DNA of 64,000 nucleotides from NCBI GenBank assembly GCA_911728455.2, contig OU452231.1, positions 15,457,838-15,521,837 on the forward strand, in the 5' to 3' direction. A program made the position numbers and the translations under genes. The notes under the pieces were generated by a model, which did no database searches, was not told the DNA's origin, and saw nothing but the letters and a program-made list of their open reading frames with translations. The first letter of the stretch is position 1, and every line of letters starts with the position of its first letter. This DNA is from Marthasterias glacialis. Its lineage: Eukaryota > Echinodermata > Asteroidea > Forcipulatida > Asteriidae. This document shows, piece by piece, positions 57,001 to 64,000 of this stretch.

Positions 57001-60000
57001 ACTATTAACTACTATTTACACTTTATTCAAATCAACGATGACATGATTCCAAGCTTCTTTAAATAAAATCAATTAATTTAAACAATGCAAAATCAAAATC
57101 AGTTCATCTCAATACCATCAATAAGCATATCAGCTCCTCATCTTGCCCAATTGCAAAACTCATTAACCACCCACTTCAAAGCCAAAATGGCGTTTATCAA
57201 AACTTGTTCTCCTTGCCTTACAAGGTATTTCTCTATCAATGGCCTCAAGGGCAACATTCAACACTCGTTCAACTCAAATGTCACAAAGGACATATCTTAT
57301 CAGTTCATTTCAGTGTCTCAAAGGACAAATAATTCTCTTTGGCGCAAAGGCAGTAGTTTGTATACAGGTCACCTCAAGCCTCCCAAAGGCCTCTAGTGGT
57401 ACGCTCCTCCGCCCTCCATGTGGCTCTGCCATCAATCATTACCAGGGGTACCTCAGTCCCGCAACCTGGAGTAGCCTTTAACGCTGACCCCATTCTCTTT
57501 GTTCGTCTCTCTACACCACGAAGTTGACAATGTTCATCCAACTTTTTGCCATCTAGTAAAATAATAAATCCACTGTAACAATAACTTTTGTTCAAGTAAA
57601 GACTGTTACATCAATGTAAATGAACTTGCTCAAAACCAAAACTTCAATTCGCTATAAAACTTGGTTTCCTAAGCACTCAAATTATTTTAACAAAACGGCT
57701 TCGCTTCTCGTAAATTATTAGGAAAACTCAGTCTTATCTCACGTGGTCTTTTAAATTCTCAATTTCAACCAATTCAAGTAATATAAATTGATACTTTGCA
57801 ATAGTAATTAAATGCACAAATTGTGTGGTAATAAAATAATGCAACTTACAGTCAGTCTGGGAACACTGCCCACGAAGGTGTTAATGTTCACCTCGCCGGA
57901 GAATGTCTGGATGTGGCACACTCCACAATTTTAAAACGTGTAATTTGTTGACTCAAATATGAGTTAAATCATAGATTTGCCAACACAAATCTATCTCCTG
58001 ATGTTGCTGGTGCTATCCCATGACATCTTGTGCGTACATCAGAGTGGCTAGGAAGAAGGATCTTCCTTCCCAGTGGTCAAGCAGTGTCTCTCTGAGCCAC
58101 CGCCCTAAACCTTCATACCTATATGGACTCCCACTTTGCATATTACAAATCTCTCAAGAAACTCGCTGAACTGACTATGGCTTTTATTACAGTTTTCATA
58201 ACTATATCAAAGTTATGCAAATGACTTCCTGGCCTAACTTGTGAAAGTATTACATAATATATAGACTAACTACAGACCTACAAACATAATAAAAGAACCA
58301 AAGGATCAGCCTCCACACTCATTGAACCTCATGAATGCATGGCTGGACACTACATAAAACAGGTTGAGACTTAAAGGTACAATACAAATTCAATAATGGT
58401 AAAAGAAATGAGAAAATTCATGAAAATGAGGGCATTTCCCATGTGGAGCCTGCTCGTGACAAACACAAGTACTATCTGTTCTGTTGCACCAGGGTTCAGG
58501 TACATGTACCTTCTGATCTTTGTGATGCTACAGAGATGGAAGGTTGCTGCCTGGCAGACAGAGATGACATGCACATGCCCATTGTCATTCGTTTGTCAGG
58601 TAGCACACCAATATTTTGAACACTGGTATAAATATTTACTGAAGTATCCCCAACACACATAATTAGCTATTAAACTAAACTTTTCTCAGCTCCTGGGGAG
58701 ATCCCAAAAAGATCACCTTGGTCTTTTCATTTTTAAGCTTGAAGAAATTTGAGAGCATCCAGTCTCTGTCATCAGCAACACAGGCTTCAACACTTGCGAT
58801 GTCAAATCTCATAAGCTCTTGACAAGGTTTGATGGCGATGTACATGTACATGTAGATCTGCAAATTGTCAGGAATGGAAGCTCAAGCCGTGGTTACTAAT
58901 GATGTTAGCAACCAGAGCTATGTAGAGTTGGGGCCCTAGCACAGATCCCTGTGGAACACCATGTGATAAAAGATTTTCTGCAGATGAGGCTTCCTGGATA
59001 TGGACAGATTGAGTTCTATCACATAAACTTATATGCAAACAATTTCCAGGATATCATTCCGGACACGAGCTGTGTTCACCCTGTGATTAGGCTTGTAAGC
59101 TGACTGGTATATGTTACAGAGCTTGTTAAACGACATGTGTTTGGAAAGTCTAGCTGCAACAGTGTGATCGAAAAGCTTTGGATAAGTAGGATCAATTTGA
59201 CACAGGCCGGTAGTTTTTGAGAGCCTCTGAGTCAAGGCCAGATTTCAAAAAATGACATGTGCTTTTTTAAGTTGAAGAGATAGGCCTACTACTCCAGAGT
59301 CAAGAGAGAGATTAACTAGCCTTGCTAACAACTGGAGTCAACTCATATGTGCAGATCTTCAGCAGCCAGGTCGGGATGGGGTCTAAAGCACAGGTCTTTC
59401 CTGAAGATGTTCGAAGTTGCTTGCGGATCTTCTCTTCTGTAGCATGTTCAAGTTTGGCTAGCTGATAAACAGCAGGTGCTCTCAAATGGAAAATGGACAA
59501 TGTTAACTTGTTAAATAATAATAATAATAGTGATAGTAATAGCATAGCATTTGTAGGGCGCATTTGTAGAAACATTCAAAGGCGCCGGTCATGAAGAGAT
59601 TAAATTAATGAACTTTCAAACTGTTGATAATGTGGGTTTTTATTTTCTGCTGGAAGACAGTGATGTTGTACATTTGTCTAAGGTTTTCAGGTAGTAAATT
59701 CTAAAGTCATGGTGCTATGTTTGAAAAAAACCTGTCCTCGTAACTGTCCAAGCAAATTCGGGAACATGTAGTTTATTGCCAATAGATCTCGCTGCTTAAC
59801 GGTAAGCAAATTTTTGTGTTAACTATTGCAGAAAAATGTGCTTAAGCGTAAATGTATTTCACAGGTTAGGAAGAAAATTAGGTGGCCAGCTTGCACATTC
59901 ACCAAGGATTTGAATTGTTACGTCATTAATTTTCCTACAGTAAGCACTGCAAGGTTAGCATGCCTTTTCCTGTGCTTACGGTTAGCAGCGCTATGAATTG

Positions 60001-62457
60001 GAAATCGCACAGTAAGCACTAAATCGGCCGTTAAGCAGCTCTATGAAATTGGCCCCTGGTCTTTTTGTACTGGGGTTAACAGGTTTTTTAAGTAGGGTAG
60101 AGCTGAATCATGTAGTGACTTTCTGCTGTAAACCTGAGGGAATACCTAAAAATCTTGTTCTAAATCACAGACTCTGAAAGGTAACTTTTAATTCCACAAA
60201 AATGCTCTAGTAAATTTTTCTTTGTTCACCCCAAAGTTGAATTAAAATTTATCCCACCAATTTCCCTTGTGGGTTATTGCTTAATATTTGAAATAAAAAG
60301 TTGCACCACGCTTAAGGTGATCCCCGTGCTTCCGCTTCTCAGGTTGTACCCATAGAGTTATAGACCTTGTGCACGTGACGTCACGGTCACCAACCACTTT
60401 TCAAAAATCTTCATTATGAGAGTAAGCTTGGTATGTAATTTCATTAAGTGACGTAATACTTTTCAGTTTTCGGAAACGATTACAAAATCCCACTCAAATC
60501 TGTTAAATAATTACAATAAACATGAACCTTAGGATAAAGAAAATCAACGTCTATTATATAATGGTTGCGGTACCCGCTGGTGATAGGATTCGAACTGCCT
60601 CTAGCTACCAGGCAATCTTGGAAGACTAGTTGGTAAGACATCCACTCTTCTTTATTCTGATGTAAAAATTAACATCTATTATATACCTTGTGTACTTTTC
60701 TTATGGAGTGATGACCAAAATGGCAATGTTGAAAGCATGTGTGTGATCTGTGCTGAAGTTGCAAAAGGTCTAAACTATAGCTATATGGTGTGTATCGTGA
60801 ACTTGGGTTTGATCCCTGGCTACACGGCAGTATCCGGTTGAATGGCTTCTGACTGGCATCCCCCGAACAAAGATATTGACTAAATAGGGAGACCACCAAC
60901 ATTAGGGCTGGATAGCTCAGTTGATAGAGTCGGTACATAAAGCCGGTGGTCGCAGGCTCAAATCCTGCTCTAGTCAATTTTTCTTTGTTCACCCTAAAAT
61001 TGGATTAAAAATATTACCCAGACAGTTTCACTTGTGGCTTATTGCTTGATATTTGAAAGAAAAAGTCGCATCGCCCGTAAGGTCGTCTTATCGAGGCTAT
61101 ACACCAGATACCATGTTTCAGCCACAGCTGGACACACTACTTGGCAACATCGTTAAACTCTTAAGGTGATCCCCATGCTGCCCCTTCCCAAGTTGTATCC
61201 ACTGAGCTATACTATAGCTATATGGTGTGTATCGTAAACTTGGGTGTGATCCCTGGCTACACGGCAGTATCCAGTTGAATGGCTTCTGACTGGCATCCCC
61301 CGAACAATAGGGAGACCACCAACATTAGGGCTGGATAGCTTAGTTGGTATAGAGTCGGTTAGTTAAACCGGTGGTTGCAGGTTTATATCCTGCTCCAGTT
61401 AATGTTTCTTTGTTCACTCCAAAATTGAATTAAAAATTTACCCAGTCAGTTTCCCATGTGGTTTATTGCTTGATAAAAAAATAAAACAAGACACTAATGA
61501 GAGCTGAATGAGCTACAGTATAAAAACAATGAAAACATCAAAAAGTTGTCAATTAGGGTTAGTTCTAAAAGTGTAAACCTTATACAATTTTTAATTATCT
61601 TGCCACCCCCCATACAAAAAAAAACTAAAGAAAAACACAGATTAATTAGTACATGGAGAAGCAATCTTTTTTTAATTCTAGGTTGTCCATATATATATGC
61701 AAACACCCCCAGCATACTGTACACTGTGTTTATTTGTGCTAATCAGCCCACGACCATCCTGAACCCCTCTGCCACTCCCATTTAAAACTAGTACATGTAG
61801 ACAGTGGTCAAGTGCATGCATGTTAATGTGCCCACACCTTTGAATGTTCATTGATCAAATAACTACTTTTTACTGTTATTAATTTTCTTGTTTATTGGGC
61901 TGTTGGCAGCTCGCCATGTCAGCTTTTGCAGTTCTTGTTTGAAAATCTTTGACTGAGTGATGATGCATGATCACATTTGCTGGAAATTTACTTAAGTAAC
62001 AACAGAACAATGGACCCCACAAGGAATATTAATTGGAAGAATGGACCCCACAAGGAAGATCTTTAGAAAACGGACAATAAGTCCTACAGTGCAGGACCCC
62101 ACAAGTCTGTTTGTGTTGTGCATTTGTGTGGGGGTGTCTGCCGGTTGAAACCTAGGACTTTAACAAAAAGGATCTGGGTGTTTTGACTGAGTGAGGACGT
62201 CCTCACTTCGTTTTTGTGTACAAAACCAGTTGGGACGTCGCTAAAAAATAATGGGAGAACAAAGAGAAGTCCTCGATTTACAGGGTTGACATACGTGTGT
62301 TTATCATATCAGCACTAACTGAAATGTATATTTTTTTTATATAGATGGTATTGAGCAAGAGGAGGAATTTAACTATGCTACTGGGAACACAAGAAAGATG
62401 GGAGCTAAGAAAGCACGGAAGCTTGAAATGAAAGAAGAAAAACGGGCACAAAGAGAG
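44931..62457 (+). CDS. DDRGK1: DDRGK1 (UFBP1), ER-anchored UFMylation factor (three exons visible, 3' end outside window)
   Basis: Join of 44931-45042, 55551-55685 and 62345-62457. DDRGK1 sits in the ER membrane by an N-terminal anchor and works with UFL1 and CDK5RAP3 in the UFM1 E3 ligase complex, acting on ribosomes and in ER-phagy and ER stress. Here residues 1-37 hold the signal-anchor (IPTILVAIAVLVGSILFFV). Residues 38-82 hold a low-complexity stretch with the basic PDRRRRRAARDRM. Residues 83-120 start the coiled-coil region with MGAKKARKLEMKEEKRAQRE, which matches the family hallmark GAKKLRKLEEK(Q)A(R)KAQRE. Phases 1 and 1 agree across both introns. The long coiled coil and the DDRGK/PCI-like C-terminus lie beyond the right edge. 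The donor of exon 2 (GTTGGT) is weak and an extra small exon between 2 and 3 is possible. Confidence 0.88.
45112..45845. mobile_element. Perfect 734-bp palindrome in DDRGK1 intron 1
   Basis: The two arms of 367 bp are exact reverse complements as far as I can compare, meeting with no spacer at TTTACAAA/TTTGTAAA (centre between 45478 and 45479). Outer ends are TACTCCTAG and CTAGGAGTA. GGAGGAAGGC flanks both sides (45102-45111 and 45846-45855). The two identical 135-codon frames on opposite strands are a by-product of the symmetry. Confidence 0.92.
45856..45933. mobile_element. 78-bp hairpin MITE with 9-bp target duplication
   Basis: TAGCCCCATACATTGTGCCA on the left, TGGCACAATGTATGGGGCTA on the right; arms about 33 bp. 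GAGGAAGGC flanks both sides (45847-45855, 45934-45942). Same ends as the larger element 35538-36786, so it is a deletion derivative of that family. Confidence 0.88.
46191..46299. mobile_element. AGACCCAGTAACT hairpin MITE, copy A
   Basis: AGACCCAGTAACTGAGGCGC on the left, then TGTACTCC; inverted on the right (GGAGTACAGCACCCCAGTTA, CTGGGTCT). The inner arms carry ATTTTGACAT and ATGTCAAAAT. Two further copies: B, 46311-46322 plus 47157-47287 (split by the next entry), and C, 50257-50345 (partial). Confidence 0.88.
46323..47156. mobile_element. 834-bp TAGCCCAGG-ended element inserted in MITE copy B
   Basis: Ends TAGCCCAGGTAGGA and TCCTACCTGGGCTA are exact inverted repeats. ACCCAGTAAC flanks both sides (46313-46322 and 47157-47166), a 9-10-bp target duplication inside a copy of the MITE above. 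At 46700-46865 the interior is a cluster of CGATCG/GCGCGATCGACC words. A further copy of the same end sequence (TAGCCCAGGTAGGA) starts at 45091, left of the palindrome. Confidence 0.85.
47482..48435. mobile_element. hAT-like MITE, left part (continues at 50056-50083)
   Basis: Starts CAGGGCCCAATTTCAATCAT and is rich in GCTTAAC/GTTAAGC words. Its right end resumes after the rolling-circle insertion with CTCACCCTTAAGCAGCTCTA. The family also occurs at 28953 and 59770-60059. Confidence 0.6.
48436..50055 (-). mobile_element. Single Helitron2/Helentron-like element inside a MITE
   Basis: On the minus strand the 5' end is AGGTGTTCAGC (50055 downward) with the mirror GCCAAAAACC. The 3' end is CCGAACACCGTGAGTTTGTG, then CACAGACTC, AAATGCTAG ending at 48436. 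Both flanks are A-rich on the plus strand (CAGAA before, AAAC after), so the target is T/T on the element strand. One diverged minisatellite core (48630) is present. No Rep/helicase frame. Confidence 0.72.
50660..50870. repeat. Dispersed repeat, copy 2 (see 2690-2885)
   Basis: Same words as copy 1, including AGTACTTAATAAGCAGGACA and GTTCTCACAAGAACAATCTA. Same orientation. Confidence 0.65.
51195..51400. repeat. Dispersed repeat shared with 62130-62300
   Basis: Shares GGACTTTAACAAAA, GTGTGCAAAACCA or GTGTACAAAACCAG, GGGAACGTTGCTAAAAAA or GGGACGTCGCTAAAAAA, and ATGGGAGA followed by GTCCTC with the later copy. Probably a MITE family; ends not resolved. Confidence 0.5.
52060..52703. mobile_element. 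Second copy of the 979-bp TIR element, left part
   Basis: From ATGCCAAGAGAACAAAGATT onward it parallels 29749-30105, then is broken at 52703 by the rolling-circle element. The right part resumes at 55262 and runs to about 55430. The terminal inverted repeats of the intact copy are not recognisable here, so it is older or trimmed. Confidence 0.8.
52152..52509. mobile_element. 358-bp CAGG-ended MITE with 5-bp target duplication
   Basis: Ends CAGGCCTTGTGCTTAAGC and GCTAAAGCATGAGCCCTG are imperfect inverted repeats. ATGCA flanks both sides (52147-52151, 52510-52514). The intact relative at 29821-29840 lacks the insert. Confidence 0.8.
52704..55261 (+). mobile_element. Tandem pair of Helitron2/Helentron-like elements with a precise empty site
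   Basis: The 5' end is AGGTGTTCGGCC (repeated once more at 52759). The 3' end is CGAACACCGTGAGTTTGTCC, ACAAACTC hairpin, TAAATTTCTAG, ending at 55261. An internal CTAG terminus at 54033 followed by TTTTT marks the junction of two head-to-tail units; the second lacks the 5' inverted repeat. Minisatellite cores occur, now reversed, at about 53090, 53530, 53690, 53830, 54320, 54760, 54905 and 55065. The related MITE copy reads TACATTTTTTTGTCC without the insert; here it reads TACCTTTTTTT, insert, TTGTCC. That gives a T/T target, CTAG 3' end and subterminal inverted repeats, as described for Helitron2/Helentron. Confidence 0.82.
55262..55430. mobile_element. Second copy of the 979-bp TIR element, right part
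   Basis: Continues the host MITE after the insertion: CGGCGTGTGTGT, GACCTTTGCCCCGGTG, GGCTTCCGTTTCCAGG, CTGGCACCAACTTGTTAAA match 30115-30315. Confidence 0.8.
55551..55685 (+). CDS. DDRGK1: DDRGK1 exon 2
   Basis: Acceptor TATGTAG; reads GGGSDEGVQHVERDGGEAQV, then RVPLPDRRRRRAARDRMIRP and QENE. Human DDRGK1 has a similar Arg cluster (RPRRRRD) at this position. The donor GAAG/GTTGGT keeps phase 1 but is weak; the frame stays open for another 120 bases, so the exact end is uncertain. Confidence 0.72.
55686..58670. other. DDRGK1 intron 2, first part
   Basis: No recognisable gene or transposon domain. Open frames at 57085-57481 and 57374-57595 lie on opposite strands over the same bases and show no known motif. 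Confidence 0.45.
58675..59575 (-). pseudogene. L2/CR1-like LINE reverse transcriptase, degraded
   Basis: From right to left on the minus strand: SSGKTCALDPIPTWLLKICT (start of the RT domain), then LFDHTVAARLSKHMSFNKLC with IYQSAYKPNH, then SHGVPQGSVLGPQLYIALVA, then an AIKPCQELMRFD-type stretch and WMLSNFFKLKNEKTKVIFLG. The blocks are those of L2/CR1-like reverse transcriptases and are in the right order. The catalytic YADD part is lost in a TACATG-rich stretch around 58840-58855. Frame changes and stops make it inactive. It is related to the fragment at 1-225, not to the one at 222-1439. Confidence 0.82.
59770..60059. mobile_element. hAT-like MITE fragment
   Basis: GCTTAACGGTAAGC at the left, and GTTAAGCAGCTCTATGAAAT, TGGCCCCTGG at the right. 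Same family as 47482 and 28953. Confidence 0.6.
60190..60355 (+). mobile_element. SINE family III, 3' part only
   Basis: TTTTTCTTTGTTCACCCCAA, TTGAATTAAAA, CTTGTGGGTTATTGCTTAAT, then AAGGTGATCCCCGTGCTTCC: the body shared with the two complete units at 60770-61200 and 61208-61490. The tRNA-like head is missing. Confidence 0.65.
60580..60665 (+). mobile_element. SINE family I, second degraded copy
   Basis: GGATTCGAACTGCCTCTAGC, TACCAGGCAATC, then AGACTAGTTGGTAAGACATC: same order as the copy at 3525-3650, opposite strand. Confidence 0.6.
60906..60975 (+). mobile_element. tRNA-like head of SINE family III, copy 1
   Basis: Folds as a tRNA: acceptor GGCTGGA with TCTAGTC (with G-U pairs), D arm GCTCAGTTGATAGAGT, an anticodon arm with loop ACATAAA, and a perfect T arm GCAGG/CCTGC. 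A and B boxes are GATAGCTCAGTTGATAGAGT and GGTCGCAGGCTCAAATCC. It is followed by the SINE body CAATTTTTCTTTGTTCACCC, and a near-identical second unit lies 423 bp away, so it is a SINE head and not a tRNA gene. Confidence 0.78.
61329..61400 (+). mobile_element. tRNA-like head of SINE family III, copy 2
   Basis: GGCTGGATAGCTTAGTTGGT, ATAGAGTCGG, then GGTGGTTGCAGGTTTATATC: same layout as copy 1 with a worn B box. Body TTTCTTTGTTCACTCCAAAA continues to about 61480. The 120 bases before the head are also shared with copy 1, so the repeat unit is longer than the SINE. Confidence 0.75.
62345..62457 (+). CDS. DDRGK1: DDRGK1 exon 3 (start of coiled coil)
   Basis: Acceptor TTATATAG after a T-rich tract. 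The split codon makes Asp, then GIEQEEEFNYATGNTRKMGA and KKARKLEMKEEKRAQRE. The GAKK.RKLE.KE.KRAQRE string is strongly diagnostic. Consensus donor GAG/GTGAAT at 62458, phase 0. Confidence 0.88.
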
Positions 62458-63924
62458 GTGAATAAAAGATTTGAGGCTTTGTATGATGGCAGATTGATGT
62501 TGGGCATATCATATCACATGGCTAATTTATTATTTTTCAGAATAGTTCTTTGCAGGAACAAATATTAGATATGGACTACATTTATAAGAACCATACTGGT
62601 CTTCTCAAAGTTTTGAATTGCCTGGAAAGACCACTTTGGTTCTTGTAAAATACCATTTTTGGTAATTATCTTTCAAAAATCATTCTGATAGGCCTGTATA
62701 ATTATGGCCAATTTTAAAACCAGGAACTTAGATCCAAGATTCAGTTCTAGGGTAGTCGAATGATGCGCAAGGAACCCTGGAAATAACCTGCATGGTTTCT
62801 GTTTGTAATGGCTCAACACCCAGCTATTGGGTACAGCAATTTACAAATAAGATGGTCATACATGTACTCTAACTGACTCCCAAGAGCATGCTCTCATGTA
62901 CAGTAGGTTGCCAAAAGTGTCTGATTTGCTACCTGCCAGGGCTCTATATGGGAATATACTAGCATTACAGATATCAAATATTTTCCTCTTTGTTGCAAAC
63001 TTTCAAAATAAGCTGAACTTAAAGAGTGGCTTTAATAAAAAATATGGTCAAATTCAGTTTTGTGATGCACACATATTCCAATAGATAGAGTCCTTTTGAA
63101 AGTGATGACACTCTTTAGAGCGAATTCTAAAGCATGAGATCATTTGATGTAAACAATAACTAGGTCTGTTCATTCCACACAGGAACTTTACAGTAGTGAA
63201 AAAGTCAAATTCAATGCCACAATTCAACTCTTGCCTGATATGCCAACCTACACGGTGGGGGCATCAGACACTCTCTCGATCAACTGAATAATATCGTTCT
63301 CATTATGCTTACCCACTACCTGAGAAGAAGACTTGACCTCAATTTCCAGTTACTTTCCAGTAAACAATGAATAATTTTACCCAGCTGAGGTTCATGTTAT
63401 TAAACCTATGCAATGGTTGCACAGATTCGTTCAAGATTCTCAATTCATACTGCTTGTAGTCTAGAATCATTGAGGTTGAAATTAAGCATCCTCGTACCAA
63501 GTTATAATTTAGATTCAATGTTAATTTCAACAAGTTGTTTGAATTATATCAAAAATTAAATTGTTTTTGTAAAAAATTGCAGTATAGGATTTTTATAGAA
63601 TTTTCTTTAGGCCTAAATAAAGTTTATAAAGAAGATTTGATTTCATAAATTTTTTTTTTTTTCTTTTTTCGACTTTTTTCTCTCATTTTCAATATGCACG
63701 AGACTTGCACAGTCCATACATGGTTCTTTTATAGCTCACATCCTAGTAGCTACTTCAACATGCTTTACCCCATTATTGTTATCAGGCATACTTAGACCAT
63801 TTCTCAAACTTTCTCAACTCCCTGGGGAACATACAACTCAAAGCTGCTTATATTGGCACTAAGGGGTTAAAAAAAATGCAATACTCTCTCAGCTCTTGCA
63901 GGTTCCCATATATAAACCAGGAGA
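62458..63924. other. DDRGK1 intron 3, no further exon found
   Basis: I looked for a frame continuing the Glu/Arg-rich coiled coil and found none before the right edge. Confidence 0.5.
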
Positions 63925-64000
63925 AGCCATTTTGGTTGAGTGCCTTTCTAAGGACACAAGTGTCATGACCAGGAATCAAACCCACACTCTGATGATTTAG
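63925..64000 (-). mobile_element. SINE family II, partial, runs off the right edge
   Basis: AGGACACAAGTGTCATGACC, AGGAATCAAACCCACACTCT is the complement of the same B-box and body region seen at 5110-5180. Confidence 0.7.

Noticed and set aside
57085-57595. Overlapping ORFs on both strands, possible gene
   Set aside because: No recognisable domain, no splice-site support, and the two frames share the same bases.
60906-60975. Functional tRNA gene
   Set aside because: The fold is good, but wobble pairs in the acceptor stem, a SINE body immediately downstream and a second copy with a worn B box point to a SINE head.

Overview
This is a 64 kb piece of animal nuclear genome: spliced genes with very long introns, AT-rich sequence and a dense load of transposable elements. 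I infer a marine invertebrate, probably a deuterostome and perhaps an echinoderm. That rests on the frequent ACATGTACATGT-type words, the mix of tRNA-derived SINEs, L2/CR1-like LINEs, THAP-transposase elements and many MITEs; the species is not proven.

Two host genes are supported, arranged head to head. CIAO1, the WD40 subunit of the cytosolic iron-sulfur targeting machinery, lies on the minus strand. Four coding exons are visible (38813-38666, 28788-28516, 4390-4299, 2347-2152). They join in phase and give about 236 residues, the first five or so blades of the propeller; the rest lies left of the window. DDRGK1/UFBP1, an ER-anchored UFMylation factor, lies on the plus strand. Exons 44931-45042, 55551-55685 and 62345-62457 give about 120 residues, and the gene runs off the right edge. 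A possible divergent exon (39076-39255) lies between them, inside a fold-back element 69 bp upstream of the CIAO1 start.

Nearly everything else is mobile DNA. 1-1439: two LINE reverse-transcriptase fragments in opposite orientation. 3.5-5.2 kb: two tRNA-derived SINEs. 9.1-10.4 kb: a BED-like finger and a Gypsy-like pol remnant. 10.4-22 kb and 25.5-27.9 kb: head-to-tail arrays of rolling-circle elements resembling Helitron2/Helentron. 23.1-24.7 kb: retroelement remnants. 28.9-38.5 kb (CIAO1 intron 1): a 979-bp TIR element, a complete 4.8-kb ISL2EU/Harbinger-like element with THAP, DDE and PHD-like remnants, and several MITEs and fold-backs. 40.4-50.3 kb: MITEs with readable target duplications, a perfect 734-bp palindrome and another rolling-circle element. 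52-55.4 kb: a MITE copy broken by two later insertions. 58.7-59.6 kb: a LINE. 60-61.5 kb: tandem SINE units.

The strongest structural result is the rolling-circle element at 52704-55261. A related uninterrupted host copy at 29575-30553 gives the empty site, so both ends and a T/T target can be read directly. Its internal minisatellite carries a palindromic CCGGAAGT (ETS-like) motif, a DR4-type pair of AGGTCA/GGGTCA half-sites and a doubled TGACGTCA (CRE-like) palindrome, repeated more than 40 times across the window.
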